Shown piece after piece: positions 22,288-32,560 of a DNA stretch of 64,000 nt. The stretch lies in the NCBI RefSeq assembly GCF_900186865.1, contig NZ_LT906480.1, positions 2,374,001 through 2,438,000 on the forward strand, read 5' to 3'. Position numbers and translations under genes: made by a program. Below the pieces are notes generated by a model that was given only the letters and a program-made list of their open reading frames with translations, was not told the origin of the DNA and made no database searches. How positions within the stretch are numbered: the stretch's first letter is position 1; each line of letters opens with the position of its first letter. The stretch comes from Stenotrophomonas maltophilia (GTDB lineage Bacteria > Pseudomonadota > Gammaproteobacteria > Xanthomonadales > Xanthomonadaceae).

Positions 22288-23361
22288 TCAGCCGCGGGCG
22301 AGCGCCAAGAGTCGTTCGGCGATCCGTTCCAATGGCACCTGTTCTTCGGCCGCTCCCAGTTTGAAGGCAGCGCCGGGCATGCCCCAGACCACGCTGGTGG
22401 CTTCATCCTGGACCAGCGTCGGCGCGCCGGCCTGGCGCATTTCCAGCAGGCCGCGCGCGCCATCGTCACCCATGCCGGTGAGGATGGCGCCGATGGCGTT
22501 GCCGCCCGCGCTCTGCGCGACCGAACGGAACAGCACGTCCACCGCGGGCTTGTGACGGTTCACCGCAGGGCCATCATCGACGCGGCAGCGCCAGCGCGCA
22601 CCGTCGCGGATGATCCGCAGGTGCTTGCCGCCCGGTGGCAGGTAGGCATGGCCAGGCAGCACTGCCTCGCCGTCGCTGGCCTCACGCACGGCCATCGCGG
22701 AATGCCGGTCCAGGCGTTCGGCGAAGGCGCTGCTGAAGCTGGCAGGCAGGTGCTGGGTCATCACCACGGCAGGCGCATCGGCCGGCATGCCTTCGAGCAC
22801 CACGCGCAGCGCCTCGGTGCCGCCGGCCGAAGAACCAATCGCGATCAGGCGGTCGGTGGTGCGGAACTGCGGTGCAGCCGGGCGCATTGCAGGAGCTGCT
22901 TCCAGCAGGAGTTTCGGAGCGGCAGCACGCACCAGCGGGCGCACCCGCGAGCGCGCCGCCATCTTCACCTTGGCGATGATCTCGTCGGCGTAGCCCTGCA
23001 GGCCGCGTGCAACGTCCAGCTTGGGCTTGGAGACGAAGTCCACGGCGCCCAGTGCCAGTGCCTGCAGCGTGGTATCGGCGCCGCGCTCGGTCAACGAGGA
23101 AATCATCACCACAGGTAGTGGATGCAGCCGCATCAGGTTTTCCAGGAAGGCGAGGCCGTCCATGCGTGGCATTTCCACGTCCAGCGTGATGACGTCCGGG
23201 GCCAGGCGCTTGATCTTCTCGCGCGCCAGCAGCGGGTCGGCAGCGGTGCCGACCACGTCGATGGCCGGATCGCTGGACAGGATTTCCGTGAGCATCTGGC
23301 GCACGACGGCGGAGTCGTCGACGATCAGGACCCGGCAGGGGGCGTTGCCGGTCAGGGTCAT
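22288..23361 (-). CDS. cheB: Chemotaxis methylesterase/glutamine deamidase CheB
   Basis: Response-regulator enzyme that removes methyl groups from chemoreceptor glutamates to reset adaptation. The 357-residue protein has a receiver domain with acceptor D61 ([13 protein letters not shown]) and a C-terminal esterase domain with the Ser-His-Asp triad visible in [21 protein letters not shown] and [13 protein letters not shown] 23361 overlaps the cheD stop by four bases (ATGA), so the genes are coupled. It is the last of MCP-cheR-cheD-cheB and the only cheB in the window. Confidence 0.96.
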   Translation of the reverse strand: MTLTGNAPCRVLIVDDSAVVRQMLTEILSSDPAIDVVGTAADPLLAREKIKRLAPDVITLDVEMPRMDGLAFLENLMRLHPLPVVMISSLTERGADTTLQALALGAVDFVSKPKLDVARGLQGYADEIIAKVKMAARSRVRPLVRAAAPKLLLEAAPAMRPAAPQFRTTDRLIAIGSSAGGTEALRVVLEGMPADAPAVVMTQHLPASFSSAFAERLDRHSAMAVREASDGEAVLPGHAYLPPGGKHLRIIRDGARWRCRVDDGPAVNRHKPAVDVLFRSVAQSAGGNAIGAILTGMGDDGARGLLEMRQAGAPTLVQDEATSVVWGMPGAAFKLGAAEEQVPLERIAERLLALARG

Positions 23362-23954
23362 TCGAACAACTCCACGCCACCGGTGACCGGGGCCTTGGAC
23401 AGGCGCGCACGCACTGCCGATTCGGTGGCAGCCACTTCGGCTTCGTGGGCATGCGGCAGGCGCTGCACCACCACGCGGCCGGTGTCGGCGAAGAACCAGA
23501 TCTTGCGCGGATGGATGCCGCACAGGTCCTCGGCGATGATCGGAATATGCTCGGCCTGCAGGTACTGGCGCACGAACTCGGCGTTACGGGTACCGACCGG
23601 ATTGCTGGTGAAGCCCTTCAGTACGTTGGCGCCGCCGAACACCTTGGCCTCGATGCGCTTGCGGTGCGCGCCGCGCTTGAGCATGTCGTTGATCAGCAGC
23701 TCCATCGCATAGCTGCCGTAGCGTGCGGGCGCGCCGTCGCCGGCGTTGCCCTCCGGCAGCAGGAAGTGGTTCATGCCGCCGATCTTCAGCACCGGGTCGC
23801 GCAGGCAGGCGGCCACGCACGAACCCAGGGTGGTGGTCAGCGCGGTGGTGTCATCGACCACCAGGTACTGGGTGGGCAGCAGCTTGGCGGCAAGGGTCTG
23901 GAAGCGTGCATCCTGGTAGCGCATCACGTCGTCGGTACGCAGTGAGGCGTTCAT
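23358..23954 (-). CDS. cheD: Chemoreceptor glutamine deamidase CheD
   Basis: Deamidates specific receptor glutamines and can work with CheC-type phosphatases; no cheC is seen here. The 198-residue product contains the catalytic cysteine in [14 protein letters not shown] and the histidine in [11 protein letters not shown]. The start is ATG 23954, overlapping the cheR stop by four bases. The combination cheR-cheD-cheB next to a pentapeptide-bearing receptor resembles the Che2/F7 cluster of Pseudomonas aeruginosa. Confidence 0.94.
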   Translation of the reverse strand: MNASLRTDDVMRYQDARFQTLAAKLLPTQYLVVDDTTALTTTLGSCVAACLRDPVLKIGGMNHFLLPEGNAGDGAPARYGSYAMELLINDMLKRGAHRKRIEAKVFGGANVLKGFTSNPVGTRNAEFVRQYLQAEHIPIIAEDLCGIHPRKIWFFADTGRVVVQRLPHAHEAEVAATESAVRARLSKAPVTGGVELFE

Positions 23955-24820
23955 GCGCCGGCCTTTGCCGCGCGGCGGTACAGGGTGCGCCCGCAGGGCT
24001 GGATCAGGTCGGCGGCGTGCAGGTAGTTCTCCGAGTGTCCGGTGTAGAGCAGGCCATCGTCGGCCAGGTGCTGCACCAGGCGGCCGAGGATGGCGCGCTG
24101 GGTCGGCTTGTCGAAGTAGATCATCACATTGCGGCAGAACAGCGCGTCGAACGGGCCGCCGACGTCGTAGCGCGGGGCGAGCAGGTTCAGCGGACGGAAC
24201 TCGATCAGCTCGCGCAGCGCCGGCAGCACGCGGCACTGCCCCTCGTTGGGACCGCTGCCACGCTGGAAGTAACGGCGGCGCAGGTCCGGGTCGAGATTGG
24301 CGACACGGTCGATGTTGTAGACGCCGCGGCCGGCGGTGGCCAGTACCTGGGTATCGACGTCGGTAGCGATGATGCGCACCGGCGGCTTCAGCGTACCGAA
24401 GGCCTCGCAGGCGGTGATCGCCATCGAATAGGGTTCCTCACCGGTGGACGCCGCGCACGACCACAGCAGCAGCGGCGAACGGCTGGAACGCTGCTGCAGT
24501 TCTTCGCGCAGCTTGTCGAAGTGGTGCGGCTCGCGGAAGAACGAGGTCAGGTTGGTGGTCAGTGCGTTGGTGAACGCCTGCCACTCGTCACCGTCTTCCT
24601 GCTCAAGATGGTCCAGGTACTGCTGGAAGCTGCGCATGCCCAGCGTGCGCAGGCGGCGCGACAGGCGGCCATAGACCATGTCGCGCTTGGCCGGTGCGAG
24701 GGCGATGCCCACGCGCTGGTAGATCAGGTCGCAGACGCGGCGGAAATCACGGTCGGCGAACTCGAATTCGCGCGGGCCGGTGACGATGGGAGTAGGACTT
24801 TGCACGGGGGACGTGTCCAT
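23951..24820 (-). CDS. cheR: Chemoreceptor methyltransferase CheR
   Basis: Transfers methyl groups from S-adenosylmethionine to receptor glutamates. The 289-residue protein has the N-terminal helical CheR domain ([19 protein letters not shown]), the SAM site [16 protein letters not shown], and the late motif [17 protein letters not shown]. It lies 37 bases after the first receptor gene. All three receptors of the region end in DWQEF, the type of pentapeptide that docks such enzymes, so it should serve all of them. It is the only cheR in the window. Confidence 0.96.
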   Translation of the reverse strand: MDTSPVQSPTPIVTGPREFEFADRDFRRVCDLIYQRVGIALAPAKRDMVYGRLSRRLRTLGMRSFQQYLDHLEQEDGDEWQAFTNALTTNLTSFFREPHHFDKLREELQQRSSRSPLLLWSCAASTGEEPYSMAITACEAFGTLKPPVRIIATDVDTQVLATAGRGVYNIDRVANLDPDLRRRYFQRGSGPNEGQCRVLPALRELIEFRPLNLLAPRYDVGGPFDALFCRNVMIYFDKPTQRAILGRLVQHLADDGLLYTGHSENYLHAADLIQPCGRTLYRRAAKAGA

Positions 24821-24857
24821 CGGCAGAGGCGGCGGCCGAAGCCGCCGCGGGTGGGTC

Positions 24858-27128
24858 TCAGAATTCCTGCCAGTCGCTGTCGCTGGCGGCGAAGGTGCTG
24901 GCGTTGCTGCTGCGACGTACCGGCGTGGGCGTGCTGGTCGGCTGCGGACGTGCCACGGTGGTGATGCGCGCCGGTTCGACGCGTTCGGCGACAGCCTTCA
25001 CCGCGGCCGAGACCTGGTTGTCGAGGCGGAAGATCGCCACGGCGTCGGCCAGCTGCGCGGCCTGGTCTTCCATCGCACGTGCGGCGGCGGTGGCCTCTTC
25101 TACCAGTGCAGCATTCTGCTGGGTGGTCTCGTCCATCTGCACCACGGTCTGGTTGACCTGCTCGATGCCGGCCGACTGTTCCTGCGAAGCGGCGGAGATC
25201 TCGGCCATGATGTCGGTCACGCGCTGCACCGAGGCGACGATCTCGCCCATGGTCGCGCCGGCCTTGTGCACCAGCGCCGAGCCGTCGTTGACCTTGCCGA
25301 CCGAATCGTCGATCAGGCCCTTGATCTCCTTGGCCGCCGCAGCCGAACGCTGGGCGAGGGTACGCACTTCGCTGGCGACCACGGCGAAACCACGGCCCTG
25401 TTCACCGGCACGCGCGGCTTCCACTGCGGCGTTCAGCGCCAGGATGTTGGTCTGGAACGCGATGCCATCGATGACGCTGATGATCTCGGCGATCTTCTTC
25501 GACGAGGCTTCGATGGCCGACATGGTGGTGACCACCTGGCCGACCACCTCGCCGCCCTGCGAAGCGACACCGTGCGCGCCGATGGCGAGCTGGTTGGCCT
25601 GGCGGGCGTGCTCGGCGTTCTGGCGCACGGTGGAGGTCAGTTCCTCCATCGAGGCAGCGGTTTCTTCCAGGTTGGCGGCCTGCTGCTCGGTACGGCGCGA
25701 CAGGTCGCTGTTGCCGGACGCGATCTCGCCAGCGGCGAGGGTGATGCTGGAGGCACTGGCCTGGATCTGGCCAACGATCTGGGTCAGCTGCGTAACGGTG
25801 GTGTTGGCGTCGTCGCGCATGCGTGCGAACACGCCCTGATAGTCGCCGTGCATGCGTGCGGTCAGGTCGCCTTCGGCGATGGCCGACAGCAACTGCGAGA
25901 GCTTGCCGAGGTTGTCATCGCTGACCGCCATCATTGCGTTGAGGTTTTCCAGCATCAGGCGGAAATCGTGATCGAAGCGCTGCGCATCACCGCGCTGGCT
26001 GAAGTCGCCGGCGGCAGCGGCACTGGCCAGCTGCTTGATCTCGGCATTGATGCGGCCGAGGTTGGCCTTGACGGTGTCGACGGTGGTGGTCATCGCCGCC
26101 TTTTCGCCGGGGTAGCGGGCGATGTCACGGCTCAGGTCGCCGACTGCGTACTGCTGTACCACGTCCAGCACGTCATGCAGGGTCTGCACATGGCTGCCGA
26201 CCAGGGTGTTGGTCTCCTGCACCATCAGCCCGTACTCGCCGGGGAAGACACTGGCGTCGATGCGGTAACTCAGTTCGCCGGCATCGTGGCGGCGGGCCAT
26301 TTCGCGCTGGCCGCCGATGACCGCATGCAGCTGCTGCTGCATGCCGGACATGGCCTCCAGCAGGCGACCGGGTTCGTCATGCGGCTGCGGGCCGATATGG
26401 CTGTCCAGCTTGCCGTTGGCGATGCCTTCGGCGACGGCGGTAGCCTGCTTCAGCGGGCGCGCGATACGGTTGCCGATGACCCAGCTCAGGGCCAGCACGA
26501 TCAGCACCAGCACACCACCGGAGATCGCCATGATGGCGGTGAACACCAGCGCCTGCCGCTGCACGTCGTCCATGTAGACGCCGCTGCTGACCACCCAGTT
26601 CCACGGCGCGAACAGGCCGGCGTAGGCGACCTTCTCGACCTCGCCCTTGCTGCCCGGCTTGGCCCATCGATAGTTGACGAAGTCACCGCCGGCCTTGGCC
26701 GCTTCGACCTGGTCGTAATAGATGCGCACGCCGTCGTCGGTGCGGAAGTCCTTCATGTCCTTGCCGACCAGGTCCTTGCGGAACGGGTGCATCAGCAGGC
26801 GGTAGCCGGTGTCGTAGATGTTGAAGTAGTACGTATCGTTCTCGGCGCGCATCCCTTCCAGGGCCTGCAACGCGGCGCTCTTCGCGGCGTCCTCGCTGAG
26901 TTCGCCGGTGCCGGCCAGGCGGTGGTAGTGCTGGAGGATGCCGTAGCTGAGTGCGACCTGGGTCTTCAGCGCGGTCTTGCGGGTCTCGGTGAGGTCCAGG
27001 TACTGCATGCGGGCGGCGATCACCGAGAGCGCGATCACGCCGAGCGCGATGAGCAGCGTCAGCAGGTTGAGCTTGCGCCGGACGGAGAGATTGCTGAAGT
27101 AGTGTTGCCAGCGATGCAGGAGATTCAT
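24858..27128 (-). CDS. Methyl-accepting chemotaxis protein, sCache_2 type
   Basis: Inner-membrane chemoreceptor of 756 residues. Helix 1 is at about 19-38. A periplasmic sCache_2 ligand domain follows (about 42-190; [32 protein letters not shown]), then helix 2 at about 195-217, HAMP, and a long signalling coil with the conserved tip [20 protein letters not shown]. The C-terminus SDSDWQEF carries a CheR-binding xWxxF motif. The signalling part is almost identical to those of the two other receptors in the window. A FliA-type promoter lies about 73 bases upstream. It heads the unit MCP-cheR-cheD-cheB. The ligand is not predictable; sCache_2 proteins often bind small carboxylates. Confidence 0.95.
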   Translation of the reverse strand: MNLLHRWQHYFSNLSVRRKLNLLTLLIALGVIALSVIAARMQYLDLTETRKTALKTQVALSYGILQHYHRLAGTGELSEDAAKSAALQALEGMRAENDTYYFNIYDTGYRLLMHPFRKDLVGKDMKDFRTDDGVRIYYDQVEAAKAGGDFVNYRWAKPGSKGEVEKVAYAGLFAPWNWVVSSGVYMDDVQRQALVFTAIMAISGGVLVLIVLALSWVIGNRIARPLKQATAVAEGIANGKLDSHIGPQPHDEPGRLLEAMSGMQQQLHAVIGGQREMARRHDAGELSYRIDASVFPGEYGLMVQETNTLVGSHVQTLHDVLDVVQQYAVGDLSRDIARYPGEKAAMTTTVDTVKANLGRINAEIKQLASAAAAGDFSQRGDAQRFDHDFRLMLENLNAMMAVSDDNLGKLSQLLSAIAEGDLTARMHGDYQGVFARMRDDANTTVTQLTQIVGQIQASASSITLAAGEIASGNSDLSRRTEQQAANLEETAASMEELTSTVRQNAEHARQANQLAIGAHGVASQGGEVVGQVVTTMSAIEASSKKIAEIISVIDGIAFQTNILALNAAVEAARAGEQGRGFAVVASEVRTLAQRSAAAAKEIKGLIDDSVGKVNDGSALVHKAGATMGEIVASVQRVTDIMAEISAASQEQSAGIEQVNQTVVQMDETTQQNAALVEEATAAARAMEDQAAQLADAVAIFRLDNQVSAAVKAVAERVEPARITTVARPQPTSTPTPVRRSSNASTFAASDSDWQEF
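25066..25730. repeat. Direct repeat copy 1: receptor signalling-domain DNA
   Basis: A 665-base stretch within the first receptor gene. It aligns without gaps to 28064-28728 and 32769-33433, with few substitutions. Similarity to the third copy continues to about 25825. Confidence 0.85.
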
Positions 27129-27200
27129 CGAGCAGGACCAGGTCGAAACGGGCGGGCGGCGCCGAGCCGGTCAGCGGCGGGATACGCCGTGACACCCCCG

Positions 27201-27227
27201 TTATCGGCCGCTGGGGTGGGGGATTGA
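27201..27227 (-). promoter_or_regulatory. Sigma-28 (FliA) promoter of the first receptor unit
   Basis: Minus strand TCAATCCC-N11-GCCGATAA: a perfect -10 element and a partial -35, with the exact 11-base spacer. It leaves an untranslated leader of roughly 65 bases before the receptor ATG at 27128. Confidence 0.8.
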
Positions 27228-27352
27228 GGTGCGGTGTTCGAACGTATTCAGGTTTTCTTGCAGCGGCGGCTGCGGCGCTGCCTGCGGCAGGCTGGTTTTG
27301 AAGCAACAGCAACAGCAACGGCGCTTGGTCGGTGGTCAGGGGTTGCGAGAAG

Positions 27353-27728
27353 GGCCGGGCCAGGATGGGTTGGCGGGGGACGCCGTAAACCCGTCCTTGG
27401 GGGCTTGGCCGCGGCATCCATGCCGCGGACACCCCCGCCAACCACCCTTGCCCGGCCCATTCGATATCCCGGTGTCGGACGGCAAGAGCATTGGGTTTCC
27501 AAGTGGAAAGAGGGGTCAGATCCGTTTTCCTGCGGAAAACGGATCTGACCCCGGAAGCAATACGGCTGTTGCTCTTGCTCTTCTTTCTTCAATCCGGGGT
27601 GGACGCGCACGGAAACTGTCCGTGGCCGGGAGGGTGGGCTGCGCAGGGGCGTGAGCCGCATGGATGCGGCGACCGAGCTTACATGGACGTACTTGCAGCG
27701 GCCCCTGCGCAGCCTACCCTCCCGGCCA
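27353..27728. repeat. Three long inverted-repeat elements in a 733-base gene-free stretch
   Basis: The gap 27129-27861 has no gene. It carries three inverted repeats besides a FliA promoter and a terminator. Element 1 (27353-27457) has imperfect arms of about 27 bases around an inner palindrome CCGCGGCATCCATGCCGCGG. Element 2 (27512-27552) has perfect 19-base arms starting GGGGTCAGATCCG. Element 3 (27623-27728) has 28-base arms with one mismatch and an inner GCCGCATGGATGCGGC. They look like non-autonomous REP/MITE-like elements. Confidence 0.75.
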
Positions 27729-27803
27729 ACCCTCGCTAGCCAAGCGCTTTTCGCGACCCACCCCGAGGGGCTTCGCCGTTGGCTGGATAATCAGATACCC
27801 CGT

Positions 27804-27837
27804 AAACAAAAACGCCCCAGCACAGGGCCAGGGCGTT
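27804..27837 (-). terminator. Terminator after the PAS-containing receptor
   Basis: On the minus strand the stem AACGCCC/GGGCGTT with a GC-rich interior is followed by TTTTTGTTT. It lies 25 bases after the receptor stop codon. Confidence 0.78.
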
Positions 27838-27861
27838 CTCGTAACTCAGGTCAGGCAGGCA

Positions 27862-30237
27862 TCAGAACTCCTGCCAGTCTCCGTCGGCAAGCTCGGTGGC
27901 CATCGGGCGACCACCCGCCGTGCGGCGGGCCGGCGGGGCAGCCGGGGACGGGGCAGCCGGTGCAGCGGCGCGCGGCGCCGGGGCGGTGACGCGCGGGGCG
28001 GCGACGACCTCGGCTTCGTCCACCACGAAGATCGACACCGCTTCGCTGAGCTGACCAGCCTGTTCTTCCATCGCACGCGCGGCAGCAGTCGCTTCTTCCA
28101 CCAGCGCGGCATTCTGCTGGGTGGTTTCGTCCATCTGCACCACGGTCTGGTTGACCTGCTCGATGCCGGCCGACTGTTCCTGCGAGGCGGCGGAGATCTC
28201 GGCCATGATGTCGGTCACGCGCTGCACCGAGGCGACGATCTCGCCCATGGTCGCGCCGGCCTTGTGCACCAGCGCCGAGCCGTCGTTGACCTTGCCGACC
28301 GAATCGTCGATCAGGCCCTTGATCTCCTTGGCGGCAGCGGCCGAACGCTGGGCGAGGGTACGCACTTCGCTGGCGACCACGGCGAAGCCGCGGCCCTGCT
28401 CGCCGGCACGCGCGGCTTCCACCGCAGCGTTCAGCGCCAGGATGTTGGTCTGGAAAGCGATGCCGTCGATGACGCTGATGATCTCGGCGATCTTCTTTGA
28501 CGAGGCTTCGATGGCCGACATGGTGGTGACCACCTGGCCGACCACCTCGCCGCCCTGCGAAGCGACGCCGTGCGCGCCGATGGCGAGCTGGTTGGCCTGG
28601 CGGGCGTGCTCGGCGTTCTGGCGCACGGTGGAGGTCAGTTCCTCCATCGAAGCAGCGGTTTCTTCCAGGTTGGCGGCCTGCTGCTCGGTACGGCGCGACA
28701 GGTCACTGTTGCCCGAGGCGATCTCGCCGGCGGCCGAGCTGATCGCGCGGCTGGACTGCTTGATGCGGGTGACGATTTCACTCAGCTGCGCGGCGGTGGC
28801 GTTGGCGTCGTCGCGCATGCGGGCGAACACGCCCTGGTAGTCGCCGTGCATGCGCACGGTCAGGTCACCCTGCGACAGCGCGGCAAGCAGGCCGGAGATC
28901 TGTTCGATGCTGCCGGCATTGGCGTCCAGCAGGCCGTTGATCTGCTGGGCCAGCTGCAGGAAGAAGCCTTCCTTGTCGCTGGCGTCGATGCGGCCGGACA
29001 GGTCGCCGGCGGCGGCCTGGGCGATCACGCGCGCCACTTCGGCTTCGACCAGTGCTTCCTGGGTGCGGTCGCGCCATTCCACCACGTAGCCGACGGTGTC
29101 GCCGCCTTCGTTGCGGATGGTCGACACCACCTGCGCGAACTGGGCATCGCCGTACTGCATCGGGCGACGGGCGACGCCGTGGGCCTTCAGGTTGCCCAAC
29201 AGCGTCTGGTCCATCTCGCCGCGGTGTTCCAGCACGGTGACCGGCTTGCCGATCAACGAGGCCTGGGCGTCGAAGTCCGGCAGGTCGCGGCGTACTTCAT
29301 CCTGGTACTGGCTGAGGGTCTGCTGCAGGGCGCGGTTGCTGTAGACGATGGTGTTGCTGGTATCGGTCAGGTAGACACCGGTCGAGCTGTAGTCCAGCGC
29401 GGTGCGGATGCGCAGGTTCTCGCGGGCAACGGCCTGGTCGGTTTCGATGCGTTCGCGCAGGTCGCGCTGCATCCGCTGCATGGCCTGCATCAGTTCGCCC
29501 ACTTCATCCTGGCGGCTGACGTCGATGTGGCCATCGAGCTTGCCGCCGGCCACGTCGTTGGCAACCGACACGGCGCCACGCACGCTGCCGACCAGGGCGC
29601 GCGCGAACAGCCAGACCAGCACCAGGCCGAGCGCGGCGCCGCCCAGCAGGGCGATCACGGTCAGCACGGCGGAGGCGGAATAGGTGGACGCGGCCTCTTC
29701 GCGCGAGGCGCGGGCGAGGCGGTTGTCTTCGGCGATCAGCGCTTCCAGCGCCGATGCAGCCTTGCGGTGCTTGGTGCGGGTCTCGCCCACGAAGGTATCG
29801 ATGGCATCGTCCGGCAGGTCCAGCTCGAGCATCTCGGTGACGCTGTCGTAGGAGGCCAGGGCGTCCTTCCATTCCTTGGCGAAGGTATCGAACAGCTTCT
29901 TCTGCTGCGCGTTGTCGACCAGCTTCGGGTATTCCTTGATCGACGTGTCCATGCTGGTGCGCAGGTCGACGGCCTGCTTGCGCGCGTCGGACTTGACGTC
30001 ATCGCTGGCGCGGATCAGCTGCTGGTAGGCGGCATTGCGGTACTCGCCCAGCATGCCGCGCATCTCGCCGGCCATGCGGATGCTTTCCATGCGCGAACCG
30101 GCCAACTCGGTGGTGACGTTGTTCAGCGAATGCAGTCCGCGATAGGCGACGATGCCCTGCAGCAGCATCACCAGCAGGAGGACGCCGAAGGTCAACAGCA
30201 GCTTCGGCATCAGTTTCAGGTTGTTGATCCACGGCAT
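27862..30237 (-). CDS. Methyl-accepting chemotaxis protein, four-helix-bundle plus PAS
   Basis: Chemoreceptor of 791 residues with N-terminal helix (about 11-30), periplasmic four-helix-bundle region (about 33-185) and second helix (about 190-212). A HAMP segment follows, then a cytoplasmic PAS-like domain (about 270-390; [20 protein letters not shown]), and the long signalling coil with tip [16 protein letters not shown]. It ends in DGDWQEF, a CheR-docking motif. No conserved PAS haem or FAD residues could be identified, so the PAS cue is unknown. It lies 101 bases downstream of a small secreted-protein gene; a hairpin sits between them, so expression probably depends on read-through from the FliA promoter upstream. 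Confidence 0.94.
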   Translation of the reverse strand: MPWINNLKLMPKLLLTFGVLLLVMLLQGIVAYRGLHSLNNVTTELAGSRMESIRMAGEMRGMLGEYRNAAYQQLIRASDDVKSDARKQAVDLRTSMDTSIKEYPKLVDNAQQKKLFDTFAKEWKDALASYDSVTEMLELDLPDDAIDTFVGETRTKHRKAASALEALIAEDNRLARASREEAASTYSASAVLTVIALLGGAALGLVLVWLFARALVGSVRGAVSVANDVAGGKLDGHIDVSRQDEVGELMQAMQRMQRDLRERIETDQAVARENLRIRTALDYSSTGVYLTDTSNTIVYSNRALQQTLSQYQDEVRRDLPDFDAQASLIGKPVTVLEHRGEMDQTLLGNLKAHGVARRPMQYGDAQFAQVVSTIRNEGGDTVGYVVEWRDRTQEALVEAEVARVIAQAAAGDLSGRIDASDKEGFFLQLAQQINGLLDANAGSIEQISGLLAALSQGDLTVRMHGDYQGVFARMRDDANATAAQLSEIVTRIKQSSRAISSAAGEIASGNSDLSRRTEQQAANLEETAASMEELTSTVRQNAEHARQANQLAIGAHGVASQGGEVVGQVVTTMSAIEASSKKIAEIISVIDGIAFQTNILALNAAVEAARAGEQGRGFAVVASEVRTLAQRSAAAAKEIKGLIDDSVGKVNDGSALVHKAGATMGEIVASVQRVTDIMAEISAASQEQSAGIEQVNQTVVQMDETTQQNAALVEEATAAARAMEEQAGQLSEAVSIFVVDEAEVVAAPRVTAPAPRAAAPAAPSPAAPPARRTAGGRPMATELADGDWQEF
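28064..28728. repeat. Direct repeat copy 2: receptor signalling-domain DNA
   Basis: Gap-free partner of 25066-25730 and 32769-33433; lies inside the PAS-containing receptor gene. It diverges from the other two just beyond its right end. Confidence 0.85.
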
Positions 30238-30294
30238 GGGCGTTGCGATCTCCTAAGGCAGACGCGTCCGGGCGTCGGGCCCGGTTGCAGCAGA

Positions 30295-30324
30295 AACCAC
30301 GCCGGCACAAGCTCCGGCGTGGTT
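30295..30324 (-). terminator. Hairpin between the OB-fold-like gene and the PAS receptor
   Basis: Perfect 11-base stem AACCACGCCGG/CCGGCGTGGTT with an eight-base loop, followed by TCTG on the minus strand. It is weak as a terminator because the T-run is short; it may attenuate or separate the two genes. Confidence 0.55.
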
Positions 30325-30338
30325 CGACGGACAGCGGA

Positions 30339-30722
30339 TTACTTGATGTTGGCCAGCTTCAGGCCCGCCGGCGAGCTGACTTCGATTTCCGCGCGCGAGG
30401 CGTCGCGCTGGATCTTGCCGATCACGCACACGGTCTTGCCTTCCAGGGTTTCCAGCGGGAAGGAGAACTTGCCGCGGTTCTCGCCGGCGATGCGGGCCGA
30501 GAAGGTGTGGCGCGGGAAGGCGCCGCCCATGTACAGGAAGGTCGGCTGGCCTTCGGAACCTTCTGCGTAGCGGGCCTTTTCGACCTTGCCACAGACCATG
30601 CCGTCCTTGCCGACCGAACGCGGGGCCAGTTCCGGCGGGATCATGTCGGCCGCCTGGGCGAACGCGGAGGAAGCGGTGGTGGCCAGGACAGCGGCCGAAA
30701 CGAACGCAAGCAGGGACTTCAT
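30339..30722 (-). CDS. Small secreted OB-fold-like protein in the FliA regulon
   Basis: A 127-residue protein with signal peptide MKSLLAFVSAAVLATTASSA (cleavage near AFA-QA). The mature part looks like a beta-barrel OB-fold of the kind found in extracytoplasmic nucleic-acid- or nuclease-associated proteins: MVCGKVEKARY, PTFLYMGGAFPRHTFSARI, then LEGKTVCVIGKIQRD. The two cysteines could form a disulfide. No enzyme motif is visible and the function is unknown. A good FliA-type promoter (30795-30821) stands 66 bases upstream and a chemoreceptor gene lies downstream, which ties it to motility. Periplasmic location is inferred. Confidence 0.78.
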   Translation of the reverse strand: MKSLLAFVSAAVLATTASSAFAQAADMIPPELAPRSVGKDGMVCGKVEKARYAEGSEGQPTFLYMGGAFPRHTFSARIAGENRGKFSFPLETLEGKTVCVIGKIQRDASRAEIEVSSPAGLKLANIK

Positions 30723-30794
30723 CGAGGTGTATCTCCGGGGATGGTGATGGTCGTTCCGGTTCCGCGCGCTCCTGCGCGACCGGCTTCTGTCCCC

Positions 30795-30821
30795 CTATCG
30801 GCACCGCTGGGGGGAACTGAA
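30795..30821 (-). promoter_or_regulatory. Sigma-28 (FliA) promoter of the OB-fold-like gene
   Basis: Minus strand TTCAGTTC-N11-GCCGATAG: seven of eight -10 bases, and a -35 keeping AGTT. It probably also drives the PAS receptor by read-through. Confidence 0.75.
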
Positions 30822-30858
30822 GGGTTTTGTGACCAGAACGTGAAGCAGGTCCGATGGA

Positions 30859-31350
30859 TCAGGCGGCAGCGTCTTCGGCGAGGGAGGCCTGACCCATGTC
30901 GGCGCTGTCGAGCAGGGTCTCGATGTCCAGCAGGATCAGCATGCGGTCGTCGTGGGTGCCGATGCCGGAGATGAAGCGGGTGTCGACTGCAGCGCCGAAC
31001 TCCGGGGTCGGGCGGATCTGCTCGGCCGACAGCGGGATCACGTCCGACACGCTGTCGACCACGATGCCGACCACGCGGTCTTCGACGTTGAGCACGATCA
31101 TCACGGTGAAAGCGTCGTAGCGGGCGTTGTCCAGGCGCAGCTTCAAGCGCAGGTCGATGACCGGCACGATGGTGCCGCGCAGGTTGATCACACCCTTGAT
31201 GTAATCCGGGGCGTCCGGCACGCGGGTGACCGCATCGTAGCCACGGATCTCCTGCACCTTGAGGATGTCCACGCCGTAGTGCTCGGCGCCGAGGGTGAAG
31301 CTGAGGAATTCGCCACCGGCGCTGGCGGCGGAGCTGGTCTTGTCGTTCAT
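30859..31350 (-). CDS. cheW: Chemotaxis coupling protein CheW
   Basis: Scaffold that links chemoreceptors to CheA in the array. The 163-residue protein is a single CheW domain: [20 protein letters not shown], then [19 protein letters not shown] and [13 protein letters not shown]. It has short flexible ends. A near-consensus FliA promoter lies about 43 bases upstream, so it is transcribed alone, apart from ycgR. It is the only stand-alone cheW in the window and may serve both CheA systems. Confidence 0.95.
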   Translation of the reverse strand: MNDKTSSAASAGGEFLSFTLGAEHYGVDILKVQEIRGYDAVTRVPDAPDYIKGVINLRGTIVPVIDLRLKLRLDNARYDAFTVMIVLNVEDRVVGIVVDSVSDVIPLSAEQIRPTPEFGAAVDTRFISGIGTHDDRMLILLDIETLLDSADMGQASLAEDAAA

Positions 31351-31392
31351 CGAGGGGTCCTGGTTCTGCCGGAAGTCCCGGTGTCAGGCTCG

Positions 31393-31419
31393 ATATCGGC
31401 CCCGCGTGGGGGGACTTTA
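31393..31419 (-). promoter_or_regulatory. Sigma-28 (FliA) promoter of cheW
   Basis: Minus strand TAAAGTCC-N11-GCCGATAT, one of the best matches in the window to TAAAGTTT-N11-GCCGATAA. Confidence 0.88.
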
Positions 31420-31436
31420 GGTGCCGGGGGAGAGGT

Positions 31437-31569
31437 ATCCACGCATGGCGTGGATCTGCCGCGGCGCGGCCGGCGCCCGTATATGGCGTGGATCCGCCGA
31501 AGATCGGTAGTGCCGGCCGCTGGCCGGCAACGGCGTCATGCGGGTTGCCGGCCGCCGGCCGGCACGAAC
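31437..31569. repeat. Cluster of REP units between ycgR and cheW
   Basis: ATCCACGC/GCGTGGAT palindrome at 31437-31455 (with a partial second near 31480), then a convergent SMAG pair: GGTAGTGCCGGCC... at 31506-31531 and its mirror at 31544-31569. They fill most of the 232-base gap and end 14 bases from the ycgR stop. Confidence 0.78.
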
Positions 31570-31582
31570 GGTCGAACGGGCC

Positions 31583-32356
31583 TCAGAGCTCGCCGTTGCG
31601 GCGCGCCTTGCGCTGGCGGTCGATGCGGAAGATGTAGCGCTGGATGGCGCTGTCGCCGCCGCGCGGCAGGCTGTCAAAGCGCATTCCCACGCGCTTGACC
31701 TCGATGCCATTGGGCTGTCGTTGTGGCAGCAGGTTGCAGACCACCAGTTCGATGTCCAGGTCGGGGCCATCGGGCAGCGACAGCTGCGCCGGGTAGCGCT
31801 TCTGCAGGCCGAATACGGCGCAGTCGTTGGGAACCACTACGGCCAGGCCGCCACCGCTGATGTCCACCACCCGCATCGACAGCGCTTCGGCACGTGCTTC
31901 GCCGGGTGGCAGCAGCAGATGCGGCGAGTCGGTGACCGGGGTCTCCAGCCGGTACAGCTCGCGGCGCTGCAGATGCACCAGTTCGTCCGGCAGCGGGGCG
32001 CGGAAGGCGACGTGGCCATCGTTGTCCACGCGCTGCAGTTCGTGCAGGCGGAACCGCACAAGGACACGTTCAAGCTGGGCGAAGCAGAGCAGGTGGTCGG
32101 CCTGCTCGGCGGCACGGTTCGATGCCTCCTGCGGGCTGCCGTCGAGCAGCAGGTAGTCTTCGTCCTCGTCGAGATCAAGCAGGGCGGTCGGGAAGGAACG
32201 ATCCCGGCCGTCGATATGCGCGTTGATCAGTGATCGCTGGTCGATCAGCGAGCGCAGCAGCTGCCGCAGCTGGCGGGGGTTGCGGACCAGGAAGCGTTCG
32301 TCCGCGGCGTCGGCCGCGTGGACATCATGCAGTTCAGTGTCGTGGCCGTCGGACAT
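31583..32356 (-). CDS. ycgR: YcgR-type flagellar brake, PilZ c-di-GMP receptor
   Basis: Cytoplasmic c-di-GMP effector that slows flagellar rotation by acting at the motor. The 257-residue protein has an N-terminal YcgR domain (about 25-125; [20 protein letters not shown]) and a C-terminal PilZ domain with both binding motifs: RRELYR (RxxxR) near 131-136 and DISGGG (D/NxSxxG) near 164-169. A FliA-type -10 element upstream fits E. coli, where ycgR is also a FliA gene. With RpfG and the MHYT-GGDEF-EAL protein it completes a c-di-GMP circuit within the window. Confidence 0.93.
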   Translation of the reverse strand: MSDGHDTELHDVHAADAADERFLVRNPRQLRQLLRSLIDQRSLINAHIDGRDRSFPTALLDLDEDEDYLLLDGSPQEASNRAAEQADHLLCFAQLERVLVRFRLHELQRVDNDGHVAFRAPLPDELVHLQRRELYRLETPVTDSPHLLLPPGEARAEALSMRVVDISGGGLAVVVPNDCAVFGLQKRYPAQLSLPDGPDLDIELVVCNLLPQRQPNGIEVKRVGMRFDSLPRGGDSAIQRYIFRIDRQRKARRNGEL

Positions 32357-32410
32357 GGAGTCTGTGATCAGGGGCGGGCGCCAGCACGCGTTGGTGCAGG
32401 CTCGATGGGT

Positions 32411-32437
32411 ATATCGGCCTCTTCATTGGATTATGAA
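32411..32437 (-). promoter_or_regulatory. Probable sigma-28 promoter of ycgR
   Basis: Minus strand TTCATAAT-N11-GCCGATAT: strong -10, weak -35. The position, about 55 bases before the ycgR ATG, is suitable. Confidence 0.62.
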
Positions 32438-32466
32438 GTGAGATTTGCATCACTTTCCATGCATAA

Positions 32467-32506
32467 GGGGTCAGATCCCTTTCCCGTGGGAATGGGATCT
32501 GACCCC
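32467..32506. repeat. GGGGTCAGATCC inverted repeat
   Basis: Palindrome with 18-base arms (one mismatch) starting GGGGTCAGATCCCTTTCC. It lies between the third receptor gene and ycgR; a second copy of the element is at 27512-27552 and a third at 35070-35108. Confidence 0.75.
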
Positions 32507-32560
32507 GTGGCCCGCCATGCTGGTGCATCCACCCCATGGGCGGATGCTTTCTGCGTGGGG

